Shown here: piece after piece, positions 44,336 through 56,579 of the stretch
How positions within the stretch are numbered: the first letter of the stretch is position 1
How the letters are laid out: each line of letters opens with the position of its first letter
DNA from: Gnetum montanum
Taxonomy: Eukaryota; Streptophyta; Gnetopsida; Gnetales; Gnetaceae
Assembly (NCBI GenBank): GCA_015680685.1
Contig: MNCI01002118.1
Location: forward strand, 37,162 to 99,147
DNA length: 61,986 nt
Direction: 5' to 3'
Notes under the pieces: model-generated
The model's input: only the letters and a program-made list of their open reading frames with translations
Told to the model about the DNA's origin: nothing
Database searches by the model: none
Program-made: the position numbers and the translations under genes

Positions 44336-45480
44336 CAATTGAAATTTCTTTAGTGAATTTCTTTGTAGATCATACTGCAAATTATGTAAAAGAAAATCTA
44401 TAGCAATAATAAAAAGATAGGAAGCTAGAGAATAATCTTAATGAATTGACCATTGAAGAAAAGAGGAGAAACTTAATCCAAAATAAATAGGAACTTGAGC
44501 ATTAGCATCAATGAGTAGGGTAGAAAAAAGTTGAATAAAATATTTACCAAATCCTAGTTTATAAAGATAAGAAATAATGAAATTTCATTCAATCTTATCA
44601 TAAGTTTCGACATAATATACCTTAATAAAAGAAATTTCTTGGTTAGTATTAGAAGCCAACTACATTCCCTCCCAAACTACAATAACATCATTTAAGATAT
44701 TTCTACCTTTAACAAAACTAGTTTGTTTAGGTTTGATGATATCTTCAATAACTTTTTGAATTTAGCAAGCCATGCATTTAGCCAAAACTTTATAAGTATT
44801 ATTATTAGAAAGAGTAATAAGCCTATAATTACTAATATGTTAAAGATATCTTTTCTTAGGAAGAAGATCAATCACACCTTTATCAATATTTTTACCAAAA
44901 TAAACCTTTTTAATAGCTTCTTGGAAAGCATAAAAGAGATCATTTCCAACAATATCCCAATGCTTCTTAAAAATTCAATAGAAAAACCATCAAAACTTGG
45001 AGCATTATCATATGCTAAACTAAAGGTCAATGCTTTGATTTCTTTTGCTATAATTTCTACTTTAACAATACTTTGATGTGCTTCTATTATAAGATGAGAA
45101 ATATCCATACTAGAGTCCTAAAAGGATTTCTTAATAAAATCTTCAGAAGGAAAAATAGAAGAAAACCAATTTAGTAAAAAATTACTAATACTCTTTGGAT
45201 CTTTAATGATGGAATCATTTGTATATAGTGATTCCACTTTAGGTACTTGACTCTTACCTTTTAGAAATTTAAAAAATTTCTTACAAGGTACATTTTCAAT
45301 TTTCAACCAATCCATGCAATTTTCAGTAAGAGTACTTTTAGCTTCAAAAGTATCACAACATTGTTTCACATAACCAACTTTAGCCAAAGCTTTTTGAGTT
45401 TCAAAATCAAAGGGATAATAGTCTAAAAGAATTTACATTTACTTTAAAAATTCTACAAGATCCTCTTCAACTTAATTCTT
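44336..45480 (-). pseudogene. L1-type LINE, RT N-terminal part
   Basis: Minus-strand frames show the lead-in (KVGYVKQCCDTFEAKSTLTE, open at 45118-45387), then SFDGFSIEFLRSIGILLEMI near 45010-44930 (plant L1 form of the PGPDG motif), then ISNYRLITL and KGRN-like words toward 44700, and YLFIIAIDFLLHNL near 44400. The adjoining Athila-type element cuts the domain shortly before its FVDD box, which reappears at 35680-35691. RT would copy LINE RNA at the nicked target. Confidence 0.8.
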
Positions 45481-45529
45481 ATGCTTAGCAACTTACTTTC
45501 TAGAATAATTTCTAACTCTATAAGTAATT

Positions 45530-46450
45530 CGTTACCACCAGTCAATCCAACCAATATCACCAATAGTTTTTTTTGTTTTTTTTGTTTTTTTTTTTTTTTT
45601 TGCATTCCCTAAAAACTTCATAATATTTTTTCCACTAGGTTCTAGGAATATAGTAGCATTCATACAAAAAATCTAATGCTTTCAAAAGGATGAAAAGTTA
45701 ATAATACAAAGAAAAATGCTGATAGAAAAATGATCTAACAAAGTATCATCTATATACACTTCTACTTTCCTTGCAAGCTTCTAGAAGAAAACATCAGAGA
45801 TTTAAAATCTATCATGTTGACAATAAATTTTATCATTTCCTTGTTGATTATTATACCAAGTATAATGCTTCTCATTAGAATGAATTAATAATACAAAGAT
45901 AACATTAGAAACAAAATATTTTTCTTTGAAATTACACTAGTCTTCTTTTTCTTAAGAAGATATATTAGGAGGAAGATCACAAAGGTTATCTAAATGACTT
46001 TCAACCATAATGAAATCACCTCCAATAATCTAAGGAACTTTATGTAGAGATAGAAGATATTTACAAACCTCTAATTCATTTTTTGAATTATTATAAGCAT
46101 AAATATTATAGAGTTCAAAGTCATCTTTTTTAGTATGACATAATCCAAATAATTGTTCCAAGATTTTCAAAACTTTTTCAACCCAATTATTATTAACAAG
46201 AATAATAATACTTCCTTTATTAACTTCATGAGGAGCAAAAAAAATAATGCAACTTTTAAATGGATTTACCAAACAAACTAATATCATAAGCTAAAATTTT
46301 AATTTCTTAAGGAAAAGAAACTATAGAGATAAATGTTATTTTATAGTACACTTCCTAATAATCTTTGCTTGGGACATATTAGAAAGGCCCAAACATTCCA
46401 TGATAAAACTTACATTAAGAGGTGAGGGAGGAGGCCCTCATCCTTAATTT
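45530..46450 (-). pseudogene. L1-type LINE, APE endonuclease domain
   Basis: The minus strand starts with an SWNVWAF-like motif near 46400 (the usual WNxRGL) and continues through an open stretch of 85 codons (46030-46287), ending just before GGDFIMVESHLDNL at about 46020-45970. That is the GDFN motif of AP-type LINE endonucleases, with Asn replaced by Ile. A poly-T tract at 45569-45601 interrupts the linker between endonuclease and RT. This enzyme nicks the target DNA in the family. Confidence 0.8.
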
Positions 46451-46599
46451 TGCAAGATTAGCATTTCTCTCATAATTCATGTCACTAATAAATGAAAAAG
46501 TAGATAAAAAACATATGAAATAGTATTATAAGTACAAAGAGAATGAGATACCTATTAGATTTTTAAATTGAAAGCAATACTTGCTTACCTTTTCTTTTC

Positions 46600-47600
46600 C
46601 TGTTGCACTAAGTGAAATCCATCTACTTTAGTATATTCACTGCTAATCCTTACTGAAAATTCTTTTTCTTTTCTCTAAAGAGGAATTTTCTTTAGATATC
46701 AAGAGTTTACTAAAAGCTTTAGAATTGAAAGAATCAGCAAAAGGTTAAGAACTTATTTAAGAAGATTTCATTTGTGCTTACTGAAAACTACCATTACTTT
46801 CAATTTCTAAATATTGTTATTTCTTTTTCTTACAAACCACTTTTTTATTAAGAATAGAACAAATTCCAATAATATGGTCTTCATGATGACAATAGCTGCA
46901 ACATTCTCACAAATTATAATATGTAATTTTTAGGAAAAACACTGATTACTAGCCTTGAGTTTTAATTTTTTTTCTCTTCTACAGTAAATCAATCTCTACA
47001 AAATAATGTGTATTGCACACCATATAGTAGTTTTTTTACTATGTCTTCAGGATTGTGCCAATGCTACAGAAAAAAAAATTAACACTTTGAAAAATAAGAG
47101 AAATATTTTCTAATTCAATCCAACAAGGAATTTTAGAATAATTAGAAGATTATGAATCAAAGTCCAATTTCCATTCTTGACCAATAAAAGTATTATGCTA
47201 ATCCATGAAAAATTTAAGATCCAATGATTTCTTAGCCATTTCAAAATTTTCTAATTCAATAACCAATAATGGTTTGAGAAAATAATGGGCATGCAAAACA
47301 TTAATTCCATAGTGGTTAAAGATAGCCTAAAACATTGATATAAAATCCTTATTTAGTGAACAAATCCAATAATCTACAAAAACATATATCATAATAGGAA
47401 TTTATATAAATCATCAGGTAACATGAAACCAAAAGCTTCAAAATTCTTCGTAGTCTCTACAATTTAAGAGACATAACCATTTTGCATCTTTAAATCATTT
47501 CTTAGCAAACAAAAAATTTTGAAAAAACTTCGTCAAAAACCCTAAAGATCGACAAACCACTGAGAGAGTTCATCAACATTTACTTATTTTTATTTCCAAA
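46600..47600 (-). pseudogene. L1-type LINE ORF1
   Basis: On the minus strand: AKKSLDLKFFMDWHNTFIG-like words near 47240-47190, an acidic/hydrophobic central domain, then near 46920-46860 C-SYCHHEDHIIGIC, a CCHC knuckle of the type following DUF4283 in plant L1 ORF1. A Ser/Lys-rich tail runs to about 46600. The forward fragment at 54361-55140 is a homologous copy. The protein would bind LINE RNA. Confidence 0.7.
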
Positions 47601-47649
47601 TGGTGAAAATGATGGTATATATTATAGGGATCCCTAGAGGCTAAAGAAA

Positions 47650-47941
47650 AATCTAAGTTGCTAGAGCAAATATCATAAATGAAAATTAGTGTAAAAAGTT
47701 TGGATTTTTACATAATCATAAAGCATGGTATGGGATATGGTTTATGGTTCAACGTGCATGGTTGTTGGTTGATTAACTTTGAAGTTTGATAAGGCATCTT
47801 TAGGATTAACAAGCGTTGTGAGTATCAACCATGAAAATTTTGATAAAGAGTGTGGGCTATCTTAAAGCAATAGGTTATCTTGAAGTAATAAGATCTTATT
47901 TTCTATCTTCGAGGACAATGGTTCCTTGAAGGGTAGAAGTG
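47650..47941 (+). other. 3' interior and polypurine tract of the long-LTR element
   Basis: Begins after the LINE. Near 47905-47941 the words CTTCGAGGACAATGG and CCTTGAAGGGTAGAAG resemble the end of Tekay/Del chromovirus interiors, where a CTTCGAGGACGA-like word is followed by a purine tract and TGTAACACCC. The coding parts of pol are not present; either they were deleted or the element was non-autonomous. Confidence 0.65.
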
Positions 47942-48587
47942 TGTAACATCCTAGTATTTTGGACCTAGAATTTTAGGTTTGTTAATTATTTTCTTATGCT
48001 AAGGTATATTATCATAAGGATATATCTTGATATAATATGATATATATTCTTTAGTATCTTGCTAGTTGATTATGCTAGGGTATTTTAACATCTTTCTTAT
48101 GCTTAAGTTTATGATTGTACATTTTGAGGTTTAAACCTTTAATCCTTTATCTATATGTATTTTCAATGTACTAGTATTTCAAGTATAATTGGTATTTCAT
48201 GGTATATTTGCTTATAAGCTTGTATATAATGTATCTTGAAATAACCCTTTATGTATTGGCAAGGTTTGATCCTTGGACCTCTTGGTATGTCTACATGTCT
48301 TCTTATGTTTTGATAATATGCTTCTTAAGATTTGGATCTTGGAATTTGCTCTTATTACACATTTGGAAATATTTATTAATTTGTATTTCTTTTCTAAATT
48401 ATTATTTCTTAGTATTTTCTAATTTTTGGTGCCTCTAGTAAAGAAACAAGCTGGAAGGATGGTGATGACGCATTAGTAGTATTTTCTTTATGTTTTATTC
48501 ATAGTTTCATATTTTATTTTATTCTAAGGTTTTTTATGTCCCCTTGTTTTTTTTTCTACATTTGTATTTTTGTAGGTTCCAAGCTTC

Positions 48588-48870
48588 ATGGAGACATCTT
48601 GAAGGTCTTTAAGTCATCTTTTTTGAGATCTAAGCTCTTAGCAAAGATGTTCTGAAAGACAAGAGATGTCTAGAATGAGTTGAGAGCTTGCAGGAGACAT
48701 CTTGGAAGTTGATATGTCTTAGGCAAGACATCTCAAATCTTAATGATATGTCTCATAGATGTGGATATGTCTTAGTTGAGACATCTTGAGTTAAGTTGAG
48801 ATGTCTTGGCTATAGTGGGAGATGTCTTGGCTATAGTGGGAGATGTCTTAGCTAGGAGTGAGACGTCTCC
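48588..48870 (+). repeat. AGATGTCT/AGACATCT motif cluster in LTR
   Basis: More than ten copies of GAGACATCT, AGATGTCT or GACGTCT in both orientations within 280 bases, including a tandem 21-bp unit GAGATGTCTTGGCTATAGTGG at about 48800-48855. Upstream of the LTR's TATA box, so within U3. Confidence 0.8.
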
Positions 48871-49761
48871 AGAAAATTAACTATTTTGCATCGATACATC
48901 TTCAAAAAGATCGAAACAACTCAAACGAGTAGAGAAACTTCCAAAATTACCATTCCAAGTTTGGAAAAAACTAAGATAAGGTAGAAAAAGATGAAAAATA
49001 GTGGAGAATCTTCAATTTGAACTTAAGAAAGATTTCCTAGGATTTTTATCTTTCTTGGTTAATAAATATAGATTATGTTTCATGCTTATACCATGAAGAG
49101 AGAGGAGGTGTCATGTAGGTTCATGTGTTGAATTGAGCAAGAGTGTGTGAGAGCACATTGAGTGAGTGCATATGTGGTTGCATCTCCAAGGTTAATTGTA
49201 TTGTGTGTTGGCATGTCTATTCTAGTCTTGCTTATGAGTTGAGATCTCAATCCTAGGTTATGGGAGAGATTCTCCATCAGTTGTGTATTGCATTGAGAAT
49301 AACATTGTGTGGTTGTAGAGTCTTATACTCTGCAACATTGTTTGAGTGTGTGTCAGGTTATTTGAGGTTTTATGAATTGTGGAACCCTGTTGTAATCTTC
49401 TCGTTGAATATTTAAAGATAGCTAGCTTTCTTGTTTTTTAGTAAATTAATGTATCTTTTCTTAATATCTAGATTTAGTATTGGAATGTGATTCTATATTG
49501 GAGTGAATCCACTCTAGTTTTGAAATAAACTAAGAATATGGTTATGAGACATATTAAATAAATATTTGGGATTTATTCCAATTATTCTTTTATTTTATCT
49601 TGTAACCCATTTTTGGATATATGAGCTTATTCTCATGTTATCTTGGTAACTTGACCCATTCGAGGACCATTAAACCTTCTTGATATATACATGTTATCCA
49701 ATTGTACAAAATATATTATTAATTATTTATTCTTGGAATTGCCCAAAAATACCTCTTATGG

Positions 49762-49770
49762 CTATAAATA
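49762..49770 (+). promoter_or_regulatory. TATA box of the long LTR
   Basis: CTATAAATA, 1.8 kb into the LTR. The sister LTR starts about 20 bases downstream of this position. Confidence 0.55.
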
Positions 49771-51348
49771 CTTGGAAACACTATCTCTCTTGGCATCAAT
49801 TGTACCTTTTTCTCTCTTTCATTCTCTTGCTCACGATCGTGTGTTACAAATCTCTTGGTAGATTTCTAGATCTTAGCCTATCTTACTTGGAGAAGCTTTG
49901 TTGATGTCTCAAGGTAGAGGAAATGTTCTTTCTCCCATCAATTACTGCAAGTAACTTTTTTCTTTTGGATATACTTACCTTATATTTTGCTCCTAGTTTC
50001 TATTATGGAGCTAATCCTTATTATCTATTATTGATGGTAGTTTGCTAATTCATTATTTTCACAATTCTTCACTTTAAGTCCTAACTTCACCTTTCACTTT
50101 CATCATTAACTCCCACTAGTGGCAACAATGATAGTTTCTAGATGCTTCATGACCTAGGTCATGATGGATATAGGGGCAACACACACACACACAACATCTA
50201 ACATTAATGGTAACCTTTAATAATGATAGCTAGACAACATCTTGGGTATGTATGGACATGCTCATAGTGTTGAATAGCTAGAAAATCTTATCTCTAGGGT
50301 TAATTAATTAACAAGGTTTGCCAAAAATGCTAGTAATGCAAAAACAAGTAGGTCCTTAGGATGGTGAGGTTGATTTAGAGGATTTTTCAATCTAGTGGTA
50401 TGCTACCTAGCTAGCCTTGTCATGGCAAAGTTGATTTAGAGGATTTTGTCAACCTAGTGACATGCAACCTACATCAGAAAAATTTAGGTAATAGTGAGAA
50501 ACTAAGAACTTAGGAAACCTATAGGGTTGATACTAGCCATAATGTAATCTAATATTTGATCTAGATATGCATGAGGATTTCTAACCCAACAATTGGTAAT
50601 ATCTTACATGATAGTTAGCCCAAATAGGTAGGATATTACACCAAACAATCCTTAATAACCAATTTAAGTTAGTACCAATCTAATAGTGAGCCTAACATTT
50701 GATGTAGTAACTCATAAAATATCATTGGTAACGAAAATTCCAATCTAATGAGCAACTAATGCATTAACAATAATATTAATGATTTGATATATTTGTTGTT
50801 GGTTCTAACAGACTACTTTCAAAGATGGGCCCCATCTTCTAACTTATTCTAGGTGGCATCAAGATGGTTTGCTCTATGATGAAGGCACTCTAACCTTTCT
50901 TGGATGTGTTTCATGCATATTATTAGTTAGAATGATTGTATGAAGTTCTAGATATTGATGAAGATGCCAGATAGGAGTGTGATATAGGAACATAGATGAT
51001 CAAGGATGCTTACTAGTCAAAGGATTCTAGCATTGTTGTAATTATAGAGTGATGTTATGGAACTATAAAATGGCTCATGTGGTTATCTTATGTATCTCTT
51101 GTAACTTGTATCTCAAGGATTCATCCATATGATTTTGGCATAACATTGTATAGATTCTATTAAATGATGTAATCTTTATGATTACTTAAGTGTGCTTATT
51201 GGATTGTAAGGTATCATACTTGGTGATTTAAGATTATTAAAGGATTTAATTTTTGTATTTTAATTTTTTCATATTAAATATATGAATTTATAAGGAATTT
51301 AATCATGATCCTTAAGTGATTTTACAAATTTATCTATAATTAATTTTA

Positions 51349-53008
51349 GGATGACAAACTTCAATTAGAAAACCATCAAATCTTAAACCTTTTCCATCAT
51401 CTGAACTAAAGAAATTTCTTTAATTTCTTCCATTGGAATTTCCATTTCAAGAATATTTCAATGAACTTCTATTATAATATGAGGAATATGCATACTAGAG
51501 ACGTCAAATATTTCCTTATTAAAACATTTATAATAAAAATAATTTACTAAAAAACTATTACTAGTCTTAAAACCTATAATGACATAATCATTTATATAAA
51601 GCAATTCCAATTTAGGTACTTAACCCATTTCTTTTAAAAATTTAAAAAATTCCTTGCAATGTTCATCTTCAATTTTTAGCCATGACATGTGACTCTTAGT
51701 AAGAAAACTTTTAGCTTCAAAAGCATCCCAACATTGTTTACCATAAGGACCTTTAGCCAATGTCTTTTCAGTTTAAAAATCAAAGGGATTTTGATCTCAA
51801 AGAAGTTCATATACTTAACAAATTTTGCAAGTCTTCTTTAGCTTGATGCTTTTGCTTAGCAAATTACTTTTCAAATCATCTTGCATAATTTTTAACTCTA
51901 TAAGTCGTTCACTTTTACAAGTAAATCCAACCAATATCATGAGCATGTTTTTTTTTCTTTTTGCATTCCATAAAGACTTTAAAATATTTTTCCTACTGGA
52001 TCCTACGAACATATTAGCATTTATATGAAAAACCTCCTACTTTCAAAAGAAGAAAGAATGAATTTTGAAGAGAAAAATACTAATAAGAAAATAATCTAAC
52101 AAAAAAGCATTTGTATGTACTTCTATTTTACTTCTAAGCTTCTAAAAAGAAACATTAGAGATGTAAAATCTATCAAGATAACAATAAATTTTGCCATTTC
52201 CTTGCTAATAATTACACCAAGTATAATGTTTCTCTTTTGAATGATGTAGAAATAAAACTTTAAAATTGCACCAATTTTTTTTTCTTAAGAAGCCATATTA
52301 GGAGGAAGACCATCAAGTTCATCTAAGTGACTTTCAACCATATTGAAATCACCTCCAATGATCCAAGGAACTTTTTTATAGAGATAGACAATAGTTTCAA
52401 ACCTCTCAATGATCTTTTAAATTATTAGAAACATCAATATTATAGAGTCAAAGTATCATTTTTCACTGTGATAAGTAATCCAAATAAACCTTCCAAGATT
52501 ATCAGAGCCAAAATTCAAAGCTTTTCAAGTCTAATTTTTGTTAACTATAATAGGAACACCTCCTTTATTAACTTCATGAGTAGTAGAAAAAACATTGCAG
52601 TTTTTTAAAATTCATTTACCAATAAAACTAATATCATACACTAAAATTGTAATGCCTTACAAGAAAAGAAAATATGGAGATAAATGTCAGTTTAAAAGAT
52701 ACTCCTTGACAATCTTTTCTTAGGACCTATCAAAAAGCCCCCAAACATTCCATAATAAAACTAAAATTGAGATGTGGAAGAGAAGGCTCTCATCCCTTAT
52801 TTTTTAAGTTAAACATTTATCTCACAATTCATGTCAATAATAAGTGAACAATCATTGTCCAATGAGAAAACATTTAGAGCAATAGTATAGTAGAGATCAA
52901 AGGAGATACCTTAGAGGTTCTTGAAATGAAATGAGTATTTGTGAGCCTCTTCTTTTTTTGATGCACTAAGCAAAATCCATCTACATTAACACTTTCAATG
53001 CTAGTCCC
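51349..53008 (-). pseudogene. L1-type LINE, endonuclease and RT start
   Basis: Aligns with about 44970-46660. The minus strand starts with LLWNVWGL near 52760, the endonuclease N-terminal motif, and reaches the beginning of RT near 51400. A second motif near 52330-52290 (GDFNMVESHLDEL-like) keeps the GDFN box. The LINE ends sharply at 51348/51349 against the long LTR, and at 53008/53009 against another LTR-like block. The missing C-terminal part is plausibly the fragment at 19691-20982. Confidence 0.75.
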
Positions 53009-54360
53009 TATAACATTCCATGTTCCTAAGCCTTAGTTTATGCTTAATCATCTATTTTTAATATTTGGACTAGCCTATGTCTTTTGCTACTATGATTTTT
53101 CTTGTGGAATTGATCCCATGACCTTCCAAGTATTTCATCATACATAATTATTTTAGAATCTTTAATGTATTTTTTATTAAATCTTATCTTTTTATGAAAT
53201 ATGAAGTCTTTTATAAATATTCTTCTTTTAAATTATAACTTTTGGAAACATCTTATATCTTTTTATAAAATTGATATTTACTTTGGTTTTAGATTTATAT
53301 TTGGAAGTTACTGATGCCTTGGTGTTTTCTTACTAAGAATAGGTTGATAGGATGATGCACATGCTATGAATTGGTTGTTGGATCTTTTTGGAAAAATACT
53401 ATCTTTTTATAAAACTTGTTTAAGCTTTATTCTATTCTTGCTCAAGTGGAATTGGACTTTTTATTATGGACTAGACTCTTATCTAGCTTTTTTCAATTGT
53501 TATGGAATTTATCTATTAGAGATGATGTAATGAAGTGATACTTTCACATTGGATTGGTAAACCTAGGGATTGCATATTAAGCCAAGTTTTATATTTACAT
53601 GTATTCTTTATCCATTATTTTCAAATGATATTTTATTTGTGGTTTTGATTTAGTCTTGGTATTTCAATGGATCTAATATCATGCATTGCAAGTCTTCTAA
53701 ATTGTAAAGATAGAGCAACTGATCTAAGCTTTGTCTTGTTATTATTTTAATGTTTCAATTGTTGTCTCATGATTATTGGCTTTAATCTCCTTGTTCCTAG
53801 TGTCTTTGATAAACATTGTTCTTTTCTTGGTCTATTTTGGCTATTTTAGCTTCTTTCCCACTTAGACAAGATGTTTTGGATGCTAGAAAGATGTCTTTCC
53901 CAAGTGCTAAGTGTTGTAAGAAAGACATCTTTCTTTTGGGAAAGATGTCTTTCTTGTCCTTTAGATGTCTTTTCTACTAGAATGCTTCTTTGAAAAGATG
54001 TCTTTCTTATCAAGGAAATTTGGAAAGATGTCTAACCTAAATTTTGGAACATATGTGTACCTCCAAACAAGTCCCCATTGGCCCTGAAACGTCCTAAACT
54101 CATCAAAACATATCCAAACATACTCAAACTCAAGGAAAACATACCAAAACTCATAGGAAAGTTACATAATCTTTGTGGTCAATTTGAGTTTGTTAGTTCT
54201 TGTTCTTCCATGTTATTTTTATATCCTTTGAAATCATTTCTAAACTCTTAATAATGAATTCAATGGAATCAATGGATAAGCATTGTGGGGAATCTATGTT
54301 AGCCTCTAGAACCTAATCCACATCACCTATGATTGTATCCCATGTAGCCAAGTCTATGTG
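53009..54360 (+). repeat. LTR-like sequence with AGATGTCT cluster
   Basis: Begins TATAACATTCCATG, similar to the TGTAACATCC start of the long LTR, and carries many AAAGATGTCTTTC words at 53860-54040. No coding signal is present and the right end is uncertain. It may be a diverged relative of the 47942 LTR. Confidence 0.45.
53860..54040 (+). repeat. AGATGTCTTTC motif cluster
   Basis: About seven copies of (A)AAGATGTCTTTC or its reverse complement in 180 bases, spaced 15-40 bases apart. It resembles the clusters in the Copia LTRs and the long LTR, though the surrounding sequences are unrelated. Confidence 0.8.
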
Positions 54361-55140
54361 TCAATGGGTAGGCATTGTACAAATAAGGGATTTACCCTAG
54401 TGATTTATGAATTATCTATTTTTGAATATTATTGGATTTATTCATCCAAATAAGGGATTTACACTAGTGATTTATGATATTCATGAATGCTATAGAATTA
54501 ATATTTTACAAACCTATGTTTTTTCTAAATCTTTTTTACTTGTTGAACTCGTCAATTCTAAAATGGTTGAAAAATCCTTGGGTCTTAAGTTTTTATAAAT
54601 GAGAATAATACTTTTATTGGTTGAGAATGGAAAGTTGATTTCAATCCCTATTCATCTAATTATTCTAAAATTCATTACTAGATTAAATTAGAATATCTTC
54701 GTCTTTTCAACGTGTTGAAAGTGAAATTATTGGCAACATTGACATAATCCTCAAAATAAAGCACAAAACATTACTAGATGATGTGCAAAAAATACGTTAT
54801 TTTATAGAGATTGATTTACAATAGATGATGAAAATTAAAACTCAAAGCTGGTAATCAGCATTTTCCCAAAAAATTACATACTATAATTTGCAAGGATGTT
54901 ACAGCTATTGTCATTGTGAAGACCATGTCATTGCAATCTAATCTATTCTTAATAAAAATGTTATTCTTGAAGAAAATAAAAAACAATTTTCAAAAAAGGA
55001 AAATAATGGTAATTTTCAATAAGTAAAAATAAAATATTCTTTAATAAGTTTTCAAGCTTTTACTAATCCTTTTAAATTTGAAAATGCTAGTAAACCTTGG
55101 CTATCTAAAGAGAATTCCTCTTTAGGGAAAGAAACTAAAC
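54361..55140 (+). pseudogene. L1-type LINE ORF1 fragment, plus strand
   Basis: Homologous to the reverse complement of about 46650-47280. It shows SYCHCEDHVIAI near 54910-54950 (CCHC knuckle with its last Cys lost) and WLSKENSSLGKE near 55100. A 33-bp word (AAATAAGGGATTTACACTAG and following) is repeated at 54380 and 54449. Orientation is opposite to the neighbouring LINE pieces, so this is a separate insertion. Confidence 0.7.
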
Positions 55141-55187
55141 CATATAAACTACCAAGACATAGAGCCATTAGAACACTTTGGTACAAT

Positions 55188-55419
55188 TTATGTCATAACA
55201 TAATAAACATAGTAATGCCTCAAGAGCAACTGCAACTTATAATATGGTGTTTGTAAACTAAGAGGTTACTACTTAAGCTACATCCTCATAATAAAATAAT
55301 AATTATGTCATAACATAATGAACATAGCAATGCATCAAGTGCAACTCAAACTTATAACATGTTTCTTGTAAACTAATAAGTTACTAGTTAAGCTACACAC
55401 TCATAATAAAATAATAATT
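55188..55419 (+). repeat. 115-bp tandem duplication
   Basis: Two adjacent copies starting TTATGTCATAACATAAT, at 55188 and 55303, about 90% alike by eye. Both hold CTTATAA-ATG, GTTACTA-TTAAGCTACA and CTCATAATAAAATAATAATT. No coding role is apparent. Confidence 0.8.
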
Positions 55420-55518
55420 TAATTAATTCATCTTAGCAAATTTTTTCAATATTTAGCATGTTCCTAAACTAGTATGCTAGTTACTATACCTAAGAGCATA
55501 ATAAACAACCAACCATCT

Positions 55519-56427
55519 TGATGAGTTGTAGTTCTATTGGCTACGTCAACAAGGCCTCATCGACATAGCCTCATCGACGAGGCCTCATCAATGCATCATA
55601 TCATGCATCGACAATGCCCCATTGATGCAGTATCTATATTCGACTATAAATATGCATCCACCAGCTGCATTTATTGCAATGGAGATTTTACTAGCAGTGA
55701 AGCTCTTGCAGTTTGTTCATTTGAAAGTTAGAATTTTCCTCCCAAGTGCTTGCAGCAGGAGTCATTGGGTGTATGGATCTTTATTCAAGCATTATTGTAC
55801 TTGAGCACGATAGTGTGTGCAACAATAAAGATGAAATTTCTGATAAACCTTGCAGCATTCTAAATAGATTAAATATTTTATTTATGCATTTAATATTTTC
55901 AATTATTCATTAAATATTTTCAATTATTTATTAAATATTTTCTAGTAATTAAGTTAATGAAGTAATTAAGCAAGATAGATTAAACACATAAGTACGATCA
56001 CTTCGAGCGTAACACATATTCACTTGGTAATCCCAATAGCATTATTGCTTGGTATGCCTAGGAGCATAGCACTTGGTAACCCAGTAGTGGATATGTGGGT
56101 TTAGGACATGTACAAAAAGTGGGATTGGATGCTTATGTTAGGACCAGTTAGATACTAGTTAATTAGTTAATCCAATTACTTTTATCTTCATTTGAACACC
56201 AAACCATAAAATACAAAATGAAAAAAATTAGATGTCCCAATTACACTTAACCATACCAATGTACTTCACAAGTATAATTGGGAAGACAACAATTGACCTT
56301 AAGGCAAAGATTCACTTCCTAGAAGACTAGTGCACCGAAAACTACAAAGTCCATGGAATTCAACCAAATCACACGTGAACACTTGTTATTCATATGGTTG
56401 GGCATAGGGGTACCTCACCGCTCATCA
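55519..56427 (+). repeat. 5' LTR of element F
   Basis: 909 bp, TGATGAG to CTCATCA. Its U3 cassette (55545-55620) is built from CCTCATCGACGAGG and CATCGAC/TGCATC repeats, unlike the other LTRs. After the TATA box come the shared words GAAGCTCTTGCAG and AGTTAGAATTTTCC and a GGTTGGGCATAGGGGTACC end. Confidence 0.85.
55644..55652 (+). promoter_or_regulatory. TATA box of LTR F
   Basis: CTATAAATA, 125 bases into the LTR, directly after the palindrome-rich cassette. Confidence 0.65.
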
Positions 56428-56428
56428 T

Positions 56429-56447
56429 TGGCACTATCGCTTGGGAC
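56429..56447 (+). promoter_or_regulatory. Primer-binding site of element F
   Basis: TGGCACTATCGCTTGGGAC, one base after the LTR. It resembles the tRNA-Asp-complementary site of plant gypsy elements with several transitions. Confidence 0.65.
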
Positions 56448-56579
56448 TTTATTTGTTGAAACGTGCGCTATCTAGGATTAGTAAATATTATTTATATCAT
56501 TGGACAAACTCAAGGTCAACATCACTCATAACAACATGTAAACTACTAAGTAGACTAATAATTGTATTCATTTTGCAAA

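Larger units (their letters stand above)
47942..51348 (+). repeat. 3' LTR of the long-LTR gypsy element
   Basis: Starts TGTAACATCC after the purine tract and ends TAATTTTA at 51348, where LINE sequence begins; the sister LTR ends TAATTTCA. At 3.4 kb it is long but within the range seen in Tekay/Del elements. It contains the AGATGTCT repeat block (48588-48870), a TATA box (49762-49770) and an AC repeat near 50176. The segment downstream of the TATA box aligns with 30505-33228. No coding sequence is seen in it. Confidence 0.7.

Noticed and set aside
48199-48438. Hydrophobic 79-codon ORF in the long LTR as a membrane protein
   Set aside because: T-rich LTR sequence readily gives Leu/Phe/Tyr-rich translations; there is no start context or homologous copy.
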